Part shown: positions 10,409 to 21,410 of the stretch, one piece after another
How the letters are laid out: each line of letters starts with the position of its first letter
Numbering within the stretch: the first letter of the stretch is position 1
Source: Myxocyprinus asiaticus
Lineage: Eukaryota; Chordata; Actinopteri; Cypriniformes; Catostomidae
Direction: 5' to 3'
DNA: 64,000 nt
Assembly: GCF_019703515.2 (NCBI RefSeq)
Contig: NC_059372.1
Location: 24,774,931-24,838,930 of the forward strand
Position numbers and translations under genes: made by a program
Notes under the pieces: model-generated
Told to the model about the DNA's origin: nothing
Database searches by the model: none
The model's input: the letters and a program-made list of their open reading frames with translations, nothing else

Positions 10409-12007
10409 AAACCAGTTTTATTTTTCTAGCCCTTTGGACCATCAGCTAGAGATGATCGTCTATTTATACAATATGTTTACATACAGTTTTACCCATTTGG
10501 CAGGCATCCAAACAACTTACAGTGCATATAAGGTATACATTTTATCAATATGTGTGTTCCCTGGGAATCACCTGTGATGTTAGCATTATGCTCTAGCAGC
10601 TGCAGGAACACTCCACACTAAATATCAGAGATTTATAAAAATAATCTGAAACACTCAACACCATCATTGTCTGTAACTGATAGATCAGTCTCATTATTCC
10701 CCACTACCATGTGATTTTTGTCTGCCCTCTCCCCAGCAGTGCCATTGAGTGACATATTCAGATATGCTTGACAGTCTCACAAAAAGAACACAGAGCATCA
10801 TACATGCATGATGTTGACACCAAACAGTAAGCTCCAGTCTGGGTGTCGTAGTGCCACATAAAAAAATTGTTCTGTGAACATGGGGGTCTTTGTCTCAGGT
10901 AGAGTTTAACAGATGGAGCTGACACCATTAATATTTACAGCTCTAAATGAAATGAATACATTTCAACTGTCAGTCATGGCACAATGGATCCAGTCAGCAG
11001 AAAAATACTCCCTGGAGAGCAGTGGCAGGGGCGTCTCTGTGTACTGAAATATTAACACCAAATACTATGAATGAATAAAACAAAATCACTCTCTGGAGGA
11101 AATATCTTTCCCCATCTCCAGATAAACTGATTGTGACATCTTTTGGACAAGTTTAATATTTTCTGTATTTTTCCCTTTTAAATACCATTCACATGCATTA
11201 AGCCATGAAAATGAAAATGTTTTTAGCATTTGGCAGTGTTTTAGATCTCTGTATGTGAATAGTGAGACTAAATATCAACATTCAGGAAGGTAACAAACCT
11301 TGGAGCCAGCCTGAAAGGTTTTCAGTCTCTTAGCTGTGTACACTCAATCCAAAAAATAAAGCTCACAAATGAAAATCAATCCACTCTGGCACTTCTGAAG
11401 GCTCCTATACTGTAGTCACAATAAAGCAATTAAGGTATTTTTTTCTGTCTTTGGGTATCAGGTGCTACTAGGGAGAGTCCTGTCATGCTGATTATAGAAG
11501 TGCAGGCAATATGTGTTTTATTTAACAGAGTATGCTTGTCCTTTTAAAAAAAAAAAAATAAATAAATAAAAATAGATCCACAACATACACTTGCTGTTAT
11601 ATTTGGGCATTTCTCACATATAAAACGGCATATGGCCTCTTCAATAAACCCCAACACTTGACTAGTGAGTAGGGTAAGGAATCAAGAACCAGTTTTAATT
11701 TGGAATTCGGAATGATTTTCATGACATTCTTATCAATTAACGTCTACATTCTTCCAACAATGCATACATACGTAACACAACAGAATATGCAAAATGAGCA
11801 TCAGAGCCATCATAAAAATCAGATAAGAAGTTTGCTACATGGAATAGTTTGAATAATAAACTGCAAAAAATAAACTTTTTAAACTTTATCACTTGTGCAT
11901 CCATATAAATCTCTGCATTTATATTATCTAAATATATCAAATTCTGTGAAATTCTGTGTTATATTCAATTCCATTTTTATCACTGGATTCCGTGTTTCGG
12001 TCTATGT
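10409..12007. other. unassigned AT-rich DNA
   Basis: There is no recognisable gene apart from one SINE copy (10455-10613). An A/ATAA-rich stretch lies at 11544-11570. Confidence 0.5.
10455..10613 (-). mobile_element. tRNA-Ala-derived SINE, diverged copy
   Basis: Read on the minus strand it parallels the better copy at 53218-53362: a GTTCCTG...GCTC head, ATTCCCAGGGAACACACA, ATGTATACC, GCACTGTAAG and TGGATGC in the same order. The head is eroded, with changes in the anticodon arm and a short box B deletion. Confidence 0.7.
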
Positions 12008-12098
12008 AGGGGTGGGCGATATGACCAAAATCTTATATTATGATATGAACAATTTTATATCACAATAACAATATAAATCATGATGTAACAGTTTTGCC

Positions 12099-12861
12099 TG
12101 TTTTTTTCCCCCCTTCCCAGCCTCTAGGGGGCTCTAAGGGGTTTTACTCTCTTTGGGGAGAGTTCCTATGTAAGAGAAAGTGGCAAACATATGGAGTGTT
12201 AGCAGGAGCATTGAGCTGTGCTCACTTTTTTGCAGGCTGCCAAGCCATATTTGAGGAACACAGTTGTTCTACACTCATGTAAGTGTTGTTTATTTGATAT
12301 TGTGAAGCAATGTACGTGGTTGTGGATCTGCTGCCTTATTTCATTGTTTTGTTGTTTGTTTGTGTTTTCTGCAGAGGTTTTTTTTTTTTCTATTGGTTTG
12401 GTTTCATCCTTGCTTTCCCACCTAGATGTTGATCATTTGTGAAGCCAACGCTAGCTCTTTGTGGATTAATGCTGCTTTCTACAAATGGAACCTTTGTAGA
12501 TAATAACACGTTGCCCAAATAAACTGTATTTTCTCAATGGACTACTCACTTGAACAGATCACCATCTTTGCTTTAATGGACCAAAAGGGTTGGGTGAGGA
12601 TTTGTCTAATTGTTCTTTTTCTTTTTCATTTTTTACTCAAAGACTCTTACCTGACTAAAGACCGTCTGAAGGACTATGATATTCAATGTGGGAGCTGTCA
12701 TAATTTTCTTGTGCCAATTGAATGTACTTCACATGGTTTATGTTGTATAAATTGGAACTGTTTTTTTGTTTTTTGAGATGAAACAAGAGTTGGAGAGTTG
12801 TGGTGGTTCCCTACCCTCAGTGGTGTGATTCTCATCGAGTAATTCCAGTGAGTGATACACA
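12099..12861 (+). mobile_element. 5' LTR of the Ty3 element
   Basis: The first 430 bp align with 19366-19710: shared AGGGGG, GGAGTGTTAGCAG, TTGAGCTGTGCTCAC, TGGATCTGCTGCC and TAGCTCTTTGTGGATTAATG in order. AATAAA at about 12519 could end the transcript. The end at 12861 is set by the primer-binding site two bases later. Confidence 0.7.
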
Positions 12862-12863
12862 TT

Positions 12864-12881
12864 TGCTGCCTGAACAGGGAC
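12864..12881 (+). promoter_or_regulatory. primer-binding site resembling tRNA-Lys3 PBS
   Basis: TGCTGCCTGAACAGGGAC differs at only a few positions from the 18-nt complement of the tRNA-Lys(UUU) 3' end. It sits directly after the LTR, where minus-strand DNA synthesis starts. Confidence 0.75.
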
Positions 12882-13097
12882 CCATCTCTTTCACCAACCT
12901 CCTTAGACTTTGTTAATTACTTATTGTTGCAGACAAAAAAATGTAAAGATATTTTTGTTTTCTCCTTGGTATTTATGCCTTGTGTTGAGCTGAATGCTAA
13001 GCTTATTATCAGAGTCAGGCATGCTTACCAGACTGACAGAGTTCATTTGTACATTTCAAGCATTCTTATACACTCAGTTACCTCATTTATAAATATG

Positions 13098-14200
13098 AAC
13101 CCAACCGGTGCCAGGACAGAGGATGATCCTGTTCCCAGCCTAAACCCAGACTTCACAGCAGGACTTTTCGTCACTCGTAGTGACCCAATTCAAGATTTGA
13201 TCAGTAGTCTAAATTCTGAGATTGAGGTCGGAAGAGGAGGCCCCTGATTAAACCCTCTTACCACCACCTCCACCCTTGGAGTAGGACAAAAGTCTCATCA
13301 GTATGGTCATTGCTACAAGAGTCAATGGGTTAGAAGTAAGATTGGATAATTTGGAATGGAGCAGTGCAGGTCATTTGAAAGAGCTGTAGTAAGAAGTCTT
13401 CTTCAGCAACAGCAATGTCAAAGCTCTATAAGGGATCAAAGAAATTGTGATTTGTAAGAAAGAATGGTGTGCATTATTAGACAGGAATTTCATAATATAA
13501 AAAGAGGTCTTGAAGATAAAATGCAAGAATTAGGAAAAGTAGTGATGGACTGTCTAAAGAAAAGAGATGCTCAGGTAAAGGCGCTGATTCAGTCTACTCC
13601 TTTAGCCTCCTCTGCTCCAGTTACTAGTTCAATCCCTAGAGCTTCAGCTTTTCAAACCAGCACCTGATCAACTATTTGTACCAAGTGTCACTATTACCAA
13701 GCAGCAATTAAACTAGAATTCCCAAAATTTGCCAGCCGACAGAGTGATGACCCCCCTCGCCTACATAGAAAATTGTGAGAAATATCTAGCCATACGTCCT
13801 ATAAGTGATGGTGAAATCTTAGCCACCCTACCTAGAGTGTTGATCCATACTGCCAAAGACTGGTGGTTATCTAAGAAATGTCATGTTAGAACCTGGAGTC
13901 AATTTAAGACACATTTTTTGCAGTCTTTCTAGCCAGACGACTATGAAGTTGAGGCTGAGAGGAAGATCCAAGAAAGAAAACAAGGGATAGATGAGAGTAT
14001 ACATAGTATAGAGCTTTGTGTGTCAGATTGAAACCGACAATGTGAGAGAGAGGGATTCTTCAAGCCACTTTGAGAAATTGTAACCCACGCATCCCCAGTA
14101 GACTCAGAGGCACAGTGACCACTGTTGATGAACTTGTAAGAGTAGTGACTCTGGTGGAACGAGATATCGCAGAAGAGAGAGACTTCTGGAGTCAGCGAAA
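13098..14200 (+). pseudogene. Ty3 gag remnant
   Basis: Several frames together read a gag-like protein: an acidic N-terminus (MNPTGARTEDDPVPS...), a helical segment (13464-13660), then the retrotransposon gag core (LAYIENCEKYLAIRPISDGEILATLP...AKDWW, near 13745-13865) with the family's F-L-F pattern before a stop at 13930. The C-terminal part continues in another frame to 14200. No zinc knuckle is visible. Stops at 13930 and beyond make it non-functional. Confidence 0.65.
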
Positions 14201-14711
14201 TGCGGGGCAAGCTCCAAGAGAAGGTGGGACATAAAAGTCAGGGGGAGGACGACATCAAAGAAATTTCCCTTGTCAGTGAATTTGCTCCCAGACTGTTGGC
14301 TCTTTCCGTGCAGCTGAGGAATCATACTTGCAAAGCCTTAGTTGACACCGGAAGTACCTATTCTCTAATTCAGGAATCACTGTGGAACCAGATAAAAAGG
14401 GATGAAGAAAGCTGGCAGCCATGTTGTGATCAAACCTTTGAGTTAGCCAATGGACATACTCAACATTCCTTGGGAAAAGTAACATGGGAATGCACAGTTC
14501 ATGGGTATGCCTACCCATTGAAGTTGTACATCATGAGAGATCAAGATCTGGATTTTCTATCATTTTAAGTCTTGAATTCCTGAGGACTATAGGAATTGCC
14601 TTAGATTTCAACAGTGACACATATACCCTACCTGCCAAAGAAGAAATACCACAACCATTCTCTGCTTACCCTACACCAGCGTCAATGAATTACATGTTGC
14701 CTTATCTTTGA
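14200..14711 (+). pseudogene. Ty3 aspartic protease remnant
   Basis: The frame 14200-14568 holds CKALVDTGSTYSLIQ (near 14330-14375) with the DTG active site. Flanking beta-strand-like segments (ELANGHTQHSLGKVTWECTVHG) and the downstream hydrophobic part (SIILSLEFLRTIGIALDF) are readable in the next frame to about 14640. A single frameshift near 14560 separates the halves. Confidence 0.8.
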
Positions 14712-14879
14712 TTCCACTGTCCAGTGCTGCTGTCACGGCCATAAAGGAGTTGGTGTATGTCACAGATGCATCTCGCAAAGAAAAGAGACAACTTGATGGT
14801 TTGCTGCTGTATTGGCCAACTTTCTTGCTGGATACATTTGGGCCATACGTCAGTCATCAAACATCAAATAGTAACCACA

Positions 14880-15540
14880 GACTCTTGTCCCATACGTAAG
14901 AAAGCTTACCCAATTCCAGTGAATAAGCAACAATTTATCGATGACGAAATAGCAAATATGTTACAAAAAGGGTCAGAGAAGGGCGAGTATGTGATTACCT
15001 ATGCTTCCTGGTTACTACAGGGTGCTGAGAAGGCATATGCTGTGGCAGAGAAGGAATGTCTCGCTGTTGTATTGGCCGTGGAGATATGGTGGCAGTACTT
15101 GGAGGGAAGACACTTTGAGGTGCTAATTGATCATGCCGCTCTCACGTGGTTCTTTAATCAACCTCGCCCTTCATCTCGACTAACCAGGTGGGACATGCGA
15201 CTCCAGAGATTTGATTTTACATTGAAGTACAGGAAAGGTCAGTGTAATGTTGTTCCCGATTCTTTGTCCGGTGGAATATCTTCGGACTACTGCCTAGGAT
15301 AAATTGCACTGTTCCAGTCAAAGAATGTGGATGAGGAAAATAGGTAAGGGTCAGAAAGATGATCTCTCCCTTCAACCTCTTTGGGACGCTGTTAAACCCG
15401 ACTTTGAAGATGCTGAGCACATTCATTACACTGTACAAAATGGATATCTGTTCCGATGCGTTCCAGATGTCCAAAAAGACCAAACCTTTCAAGTGGTAAA
15501 ATCCACATCACTCAGGCAACCATTTCTACAATTTGTACAC
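14880..15540 (+). pseudogene. Ty3 RNase H remnant joined to pre-RT segment
   Basis: The segment that normally leads into RT ([27 protein letters not shown], ending about 14970) is followed immediately by the start of RNase H ([27 protein letters not shown]). The whole RT catalytic domain is therefore deleted in frame. RNase H continues with [22 protein letters not shown] and [14 protein letters not shown]...VPDSLS to 15302. The spacer toward integrase is readable to 15540, where a hAT-like insertion interrupts it. Confidence 0.85.
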
Positions 15541-15673
15541 TAGGGCTGGGTGATAGGACGATGTAACCGGATATCAACAATGTCTTACAAAGATCCCGAT
15601 GCTGATTGCGAACAGATGATAATCGACAATATCGGGAAATGGCAAAACCATGGATCTGGGAAGTTGCCAAATA

Positions 15674-16613
15674 CAGTTGTGCTCAAAAGATTGCATACCC
15701 TGGCAGAAATTGTGAAATTTTGGCATTGATTTTGAAAATATGTCTGATCATGCAAAAAAACTGTCTTTTATTTAAGGATGGTGATCATATGAAGCCATTT
15801 ATTATCACATAGTTGTTTGGCTCCTTTTTAAATCATAATGGTAACAGAAATCACCCAAATGGCCCTGATCAAAAGTTTACATACCCTTGAATGTTTGGCC
15901 TTGTTACAGACACACAAGGTGACACACACAGGTTTAAATGGCAATTAAAGGTTCATTTCCCACATCTGCAGATTTTTAAATTGCAATTAGTGCCTGTGTA
16001 AATAAATAGTCAATGAGTTTGTTAGCTCTCACGTGGATGCACTGGGCTAGATACTGAGCCATGGGGAGCAGAAAAGAACTGTCAAAAGACCTGTGTAACA
16101 AGGTAATGGAACTTTATAAATATGGAAAAGGATATAAAAAGATATCCAAAGCCTTGAAAATGCCAGTCAGTACTGTTCAATCACTTATTAAGAAGTGGAA
16201 AATTTGGGGATCTCTTGATACCAAGCCAAGGTCAGGTAGACCAAGAAAGATTTCAGCCACAACTGCCAGAAGAATTGTTCAGGATACAAAGAAAAACCCA
16301 TAGGTAACCTCAGGAGAAATACAGGCTGCTCTGGAAAATGATGGTGTGGTTGAACACAGGTTAAACCTGTGTGTGTCTGTAACAAGGCCAAACATTCAAG
16401 GGTATGTAAAATTTTGATCAGGGCCATTTGGGTGATTTCTGTTATCATTATGATTTAAAAAGGAGCTAAACAACTATGTGATAATAAATGGCTTCATATG
16501 ATCACTATCCTTAAATAAAAGACAGATTTTTTTGCATGATCAGTCATATTTTCAAAATCAATGCCAAAATTTCACAATTTCTGCCAGGGTATGCAAACTT
16601 TTGAGCACAACTG
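15674..16613 (+). mobile_element. Tc1-like transposon with ~220-bp TIRs, internally deleted
   Basis: The element begins CAGTTGTGCTCAAAAG after TA (15672-15673) and ends with its inverse before TA (16614-16615). The two arms (15674-15910 and about 16375-16613) are nearly identical inverted copies with internal direct-repeat motifs (CCCTGGCAGAAATTG / CATACCCTTGAATG), the IR/DR architecture. Only the N-terminal part of transposase remains between them, so it is non-autonomous. Confidence 0.9.
16061..16303 (+). pseudogene. Tc1-like transposase, N-terminal DNA-binding part only
   Basis: The open frame has 80 codons and starts MGSRKELSKDLCNKVMELYK. It gives the first HTH of the paired-like domain (GKGYKKISKALKMPVSTVQSLIKKWK), the GRPR AT-hook linker (SGRPRKISATTARRI) and the start of the second HTH. 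After a stop at 16301-16303 about 20 more codons (VTSGEIQAALEND) are in frame, then the right TIR begins. A normal enzyme is about 340 residues. The catalytic DDE domain is absent. Confidence 0.88.
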
Positions 16614-16749
16614 TATATTAATCAGTGGCCAGGGTGTGAAACTAGCACCTGCCAAATGCGATTGAGGCTGAAACCAGTTTGCAAGTTCCTCGTCCAAATG
16701 TATTTCATGCGTGGGTAATTTTGCTTATCTACCTGTAACAGGCGGGCAC

Positions 16750-16916
16750 AGGGGCGTAGATTCCATGGGGGATGGAGAGGAGGCAACCCCCCCCAATAAT
16801 CAAAACAAGCAAGTACAACACCCCCACCCCCCCAATATTTATACCATGATCAATGGAAACATGTAAATTCTTCATACTGTAACCCCCCAATGTTCAAGCC
16901 AAATCTACGCCCTTGG
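16750..16916. mobile_element. small MITE with CAGGGGCGTAGATT ends
   Basis: CAGGGGCGTAGATT at the left is mirrored by AAATCTACGCCCTTG at the right. The body is C/G-run rich (CCCCCCCC tracts). The length of about 167 bp and lack of coding sequence fit a MITE. The flanks share GGCA, too short to define the superfamily. Confidence 0.65.
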
Positions 16917-17035
16917 GCAGGTGACCTGTCTCAGAGTGACACATGACAAGAAATGCTGTTAGTCACAAAGACATGTGCTTGAAGAAACACACTTTATTAT
17001 ATTTTTAAGAACAGACAAAAGAAAAGCCGTCATGG

Positions 17036-18110
17036 TTGTGTCTGATTCGCTGTTTGTTTCGTGGAATAAGCGCATACAAAGAGTTTTCACAGTTTCATTC
17101 ATCTGAAAACAGAAAAGAATAATGTCGTCTATGAGAATGCTGCAAATGATCTCCGATCATTTCGGGAGGTGCTGTGAGTTTACTTTGCTTTTTCCTCGCA
17201 GTTGGCATGCATTGCGGATTCCGTGATGCAAATGGAGACAGTAAATATTTGGATTTGGGGAGGTGGTTAAATACGTTTTTTTGATCACTCAGTTGTTTTA
17301 TTGCTTTATTTGTTTAAAATGCAATTTGAATTTAGAAGTGTCTTTTTATGTTTTTTGTGTTTCAATAAATGAATTAAATTTTTAAAGCAAATCAATAAAG
17401 CAAAAAAATTCACCTGATTCACTGTTAGTTCAGAGGTGTGCAGCACGAGCCTGCCATGTGGAACAAGCGCATGTAAATGAAAACTGTTTGCAAGAATAAT
17501 GTCATCTGTGAGAATGCTGCAAATTATCTCTGATCATCTCAGGAGGTGCTGTTAGTTTAGTTTGTGTTATTTCCACTCAGTTGGCATGCATTGTGAATGC
17601 AATTCTGCAGGTTCAGTAATATATATCTTTGTATTATATAAACAAAGATGAAAGTGATTAAATCAAAGTAATGCAAGACACATTCACCTTGAACCTAAAA
17701 TTTTGTTTTATTTTATTTTCTTTAGGCAGCATTAACGCAATACAAACACAAATTCGATAAGAACACATTTTTGGCAGTATTATTTTGGGAACACAAGGGA
17801 ATTTATGAGGCTTATTTATTTTGATTATTAACATTTATAATTGTCTTTAGTTCTTAATCTGTAGGCTATTAGTAATTTTCCATCTGTGTTGATGGAAACT
17901 TGCGTGATGGCAAATGGAGCCGTTGGAGACGGTAAATGTTTGGATTTGGGGAGGTGGTTAAACAAGATTTTTTTATCATTTCGTCATTTTATTGCTTTTT
18001 CCGTTTTGTTTAAAGTGCAGTTTGAATTTAGAAATGTCTTTTATGTTTTTCATGTTTCAATAAATGAATAAATTTTTAAAACAAAAATCAATAAAGCCAA
18101 AACAAATTCA
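17036..18110. repeat. diverged duplication inside the hAT-like element
   Basis: 17036-17230 (AATAATGTC-TCT-TGAGAATGCTGCAAAT...GGAGGTGCTGT...GTTGGCATGCATTG) recurs at 17418-17600. 17230-17410 (TTTGGATTTGGGGAGGTGG...TTTCAATAAATGAAT) recurs at 17930-18110. The second unit is split by about 280 bp of other sequence. It looks like an old tandem duplication followed by an insertion. Confidence 0.75.
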
Positions 18111-18186
18111 CCAACCATCTGCAGGGGGATTGATGATGTAATCTGATATCGCGATATTTTTTTAAGGCAATTATTGCTAAATTTTT

Positions 18187-19365
18187 TGTTACATTTGCCT
18201 AGCCTTATTGCACCCTGTAAGTGGGCACTTAGGAAGAATGAAAACCCTACGTTGTCTACTCAGCGTAGCGGCCAGAGGTATGTAAAGACGTATGGAACTA
18301 CTATAAGAGGTGCCAAACCTGTCAACAGTACAAGGCCCGAATAACCAAGCGTTCCAGTTACCTTCAGTCCACACCAGTGGTTGAACCAGGTCAAATGCTT
18401 TGAAATGATCTCATGGGCCCATTCCCTAAAAGCTCAAAGTTAAAGGAGTATCTTCTCGTCATTGTAGACTATTGCAGTAGGTGGGTCGAGTTGTTCCCAA
18501 TGCAGTCTGCCAAGACACATTTGATTGTGAATATTCTGACCAAAGAGATCTTCACTTGTTGGGGAACCCCAGCTTACCTTGTGTCTGACTGAGGCCCACA
18601 ATTTATCTCTCAACTCATCAACACCACCTGCAAACAGTGGGGAGTAGTGCAAAAGCTAACCACAGCATACCACCCGCAGACTAACCTGACAGAGAGGATA
18701 AATAAGACTCTCACAACCATGATTGCCTCTTGTCAAGGAGAACAATAGGAGTTGGGACAGGTGGATCCATGAGTTCAGATTTGATATCAACTCAGCTTGG
18801 CAAGAAAGCACGGGATATTCACCAGCAGAAATCACCCTGGGGTGTAAACTCAAAGGACCACTGGAACGTCTTGTACAATGACCACCAAAACCAGAGCAAA
18901 TGGCCTATGACAACCCTATTCCTGGAGGCCCCCCAACACTACATTTTTTGGATATCTCCCTAATCACACACACCTGATTCAACTCGGCTCATTAGTGGAG
19001 ACTCCAAGACCTGAATTGGGTGTATCACAAAGGGAGATATACAAAATGTGCAGTGTTGGAGGGCCTCCAGGAGCAGGGTTTGGAACCACTGGCCTACGAT
19101 GTGGTGGAACGCCAGCAAGCCCTAATTGATAGAGTTAAGGAGAACTTCATGAGAGCTCAAGCCCGTCAAGAGAAGTACTACAACTCTAGACGGAGGCCAG
19201 AAGTCTTCCAAGCCGGAGACTTTGTATGGGAATAGACTCATCCGCTATCTCGTGCAGAGGAAGCCTTCATGGCCAAGGTTGCTCCTAAGTGGGTAGGTCC
19301 TGCCAAAGTAGTAAAGCAATTAAGCAAAATCAGTTATCGAGTGGAGATGCTAAATCACCCCAGTT
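18187..19365 (+). pseudogene. Ty3 integrase remnant
   Basis: The frame starts with HPVSGHLGRMKTLR (zinc-binding His region), then the Cys pair region (CQTCQQYKAR), the catalytic core (GMDLMGPFPKSS-like with changes, then VIVDYCSRWVELFPMQSAKT, VSDRGPQF with a stop nearby, YHPQTN) and the C-terminal region (QEKYYNSRRRPEVFQAGDFVW; KVAPKWVGPAKVVKQLSKISYRVE), spread over three frames. Several stops disrupt it. A MITE (18921-19080) splits it before the C-terminal part. Confidence 0.82.
18921..19080. mobile_element. palindromic MITE (TCCTGGAGGCC family)
   Basis: The left arm reads CTATTCCTGGAGGCC, CCAACACTACAT and ATATCTCCCTAATC. The right arm is its inverse (GGGAGATATACAAAATGTGC, GTGTTGGAGGGCCTCCAGGAGCAGG). 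The whole 160 bp can fold as one hairpin of about 70-bp arms. This is a dispersed type common in carp-like fishes. It interrupts the integrase C-terminus. Confidence 0.8.
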
Positions 19366-19710
19366 GTGTAGATACAGCCTTTAGGGGGCACAAAGGGGTT
19401 TTACTTTTACTTTGGGGTGAGTTCCAATGTAAGAGAGAGTGAATGGCAAACACATGGAGTGTTAGCAGTAGCATTGAGCTGTGCTCACCTTTTTGCAGGC
19501 TGCAAAAATCTTGTGAACCAATGTATGCAGATGTGGATCTGCTGCCTTATTTCATTGTTTGTTTGTTTGTGTTTTCTGCAGAGGGTTTTTTCTTTCTTTC
19601 TGAGCGTTTGTAAAGCCAACACTAGCTCTTTGTGGATTAATGTTGCTTTATACAAAGGAACCTTTGTGGATTATAACACATTGCCCAAACTGACTATATT
19701 TGAAAAAAAA
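19366..19710 (+). mobile_element. 3' LTR of the Ty3 element, truncated
   Basis: It starts TGTAGATACAGCC directly after integrase sequence, aligns with the 5' LTR with one ~90-bp deletion, and stops near TGCCCAAACTGACTATATTTG. An A-rich run (19703-19740) follows. The remaining 330 bp of the LTR is absent. Confidence 0.75.
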
Positions 19711-21286
19711 AAACAACAAAAAAAAACAAAACAATAAAAATTCCTAATATCTAACATTATCGAACAGAATTTTAGGAAGGGTGATGATGTTTAATAAAAA
19801 CCTTTTATTTTGGCACATGATACAGTGGTGTAGCTTTTTCCTCGTCAGTGGCGGTTAGAATGTCAGGCTGTCTAGCCGTTTAAGATGTTTGAATTCCTCC
19901 ATAGCACTTTAAGGTAAAACAAAAAAACTCAGTAGATTTCAAATGGGCCACGTAAGTTTTGTAGATTTTGCCACTATTTTGAGTAGTGCAAGTGATCCAG
20001 CTCTGTGCTTTCCTGTCTCTGGAGCACAGATATTGGAAAGCCTGCTTGACTTGCACGCAATTACGTGCTCCAGAGATAGTCATGAATTTGCTGAATTTTA
20101 TTTAAATTTTCAATGACAGAAAATCCTGTCAATGTCTCTTCAATTCTCTCAATCTCACGTGAAGCCCTGCCCAATGATAGATACATGCCGTGCACATGGA
20201 TCACGATATTCAGGATATAACTAAATCTCTATCAATTGACACTTTATATTGTCGCCATGTCATATCGCCCAGCCCTACATCCATGTTTTCTTAATCACGG
20301 AAATCATAGGGACCTACAATTCCTATTTCTAGTAGTGATGTATTAGTGTTTAATGTTGTGGCAATGCCACGTTTTCCATAGACACAATTAAAAGGTTCAG
20401 GTTTTTGTTATTTAAATGAGTCTGTCAGTATTTTGAGGACGTGTTTGCTTCTAACTGGACTGCACAGCCTTAAGCCTACACGTCCTTTAACTCAGTCTGG
20501 CTATGGCCCATAATTATTCTGATTCCAGACATTAGCAACAATAAAGGCATGAAAGATCCTGTTAATAACTTTGCTCTCTAGAGCTTCCTTTGCTTTATTC
20601 TCTCGGTTTATGCTTAGATCTGTCAAGCACGTGTCTTGGTGAGTCACCCCTTGGATTACACTGCTAGCTCGGGTGCTGCTCGTCCATGCTGGCTTTTCTG
20701 GGTCTCATTGCCTCCCAGGCTCCGGCCTGTACTGCTGTTTAATCCCGGCCGTCTTGTAAGAATTCAACATTAATATGATTCTTCTGTTGCACTCATGGTG
20801 ATGAAGGCTGGGAGAATTCCCTCACACATAGGTGGGAGCTAAAGACCTTGTATGATGTTGAAAACTAAATGTTGGTGAGTATTAGAGTACAGTACAGCTT
20901 TTGTCAGTGTTCCGTAAAAATGTACAGTAGTAGAGGACATTGCAGTGATTTGTAAGAATGTTTGTGCACATTTTTCATTGATCACGAGCAGTAATTCATT
21001 AAAAGAGGATCAAGAGCTCTGGTTAGCCGCTCTGCTCTAGCTCATCACATGCTGTCTTGCTGTTTGGATTTTTGTACTTTGGTAATATTTTGACCTTAAA
21101 TTGTGACAGTTTTTTCAGTATTGTCAACAAAGAGAAACCAGGTTGTACCACTGACTATTTTGCTCAGTTGTGGCAATTGGTGCAATTGTGACTCTCATTC
21201 TCTCGTTTTAAAGATGCATGGACTATATAAGTATTCTATGAAATCCTTACAGCAGTCCCAACAATAAATGATTAGAAATTATTTCC

Positions 21287-21410
21287 ATCCATCCGCATCT
21301 CTGCTGATCTATCCATCCATCCGTCAGCCTCTTTGCTTATCTGTCTGTCCGTCCATCTGTCCGTCAGCATCTTTGCTTATCTGTCTGTCCATCTGTCTGT
21401 CTGTATAATG
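21287..21410. repeat. TCCA/TCTG tetranucleotide repeat
   Basis: Imperfect TCCATCCA, TCTGTCTG and TCCGTCCA tracts alternate, with two copies of the longer phrase CATCTTTGCTTATCTGTCTG. This is simple-sequence DNA. The open frame over it is an artefact. Confidence 0.9.

Larger units (their letters stand above)
15541..18186. mobile_element. hAT-like element inside the Ty3 element
   Basis: The left end TAGGGCTGGGTGA and the inverted right end TAAGGCTAGGCAA agree at 9 of 13 positions. Flanking 8-mers TTGTACAC (15533-15540) and TTGCACCC (18187-18194) agree at 6 of 8. Removing the insert and one flank copy restores continuous Ty3 coding across the junction into the integrase zinc region, which strongly supports the boundaries. 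It carries a Tc1-like element, a small MITE and a diverged internal duplication. Confidence 0.7.
12099..19710 (+). mobile_element. Ty3-type LTR retrotransposon with nested insertions and RT loss
   Basis: The layout is 5' LTR (12099-12861), Lys-tRNA-type primer-binding site (12864-12881), gag, protease, RNase H, integrase and a truncated 3' LTR (19366-19710). The order PR-(RT)-RH-IN is the usual Ty3 order, unlike the element at 7.2 kb. The RT domain is gone between the pre-RT segment and RNase H. Later insertions are a hAT-like element with a Tc1 inside it (15541-18186) and a small MITE (18921-19080). Confidence 0.8.
12008..20277. mobile_element. hAT-like non-autonomous element, outermost layer of a nest
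   Basis: The left end TAGGGGTGGGCGATATGAC (12008) is mirrored by the right end GTCATATCGCCCAGCCCTA (20277-20278), giving a near-perfect TIR of about 19 bp typical of fish hAT MITEs. Flanks GGTCTATG and CATCCATG agree at 5 of 8 positions, a plausible decayed 8-bp TSD. Its own sequence is only about 0.1 kb at the left and 0.55 kb at the right. The 7.6 kb between is an inserted Ty3 element. No transposase was found. Confidence 0.75.
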
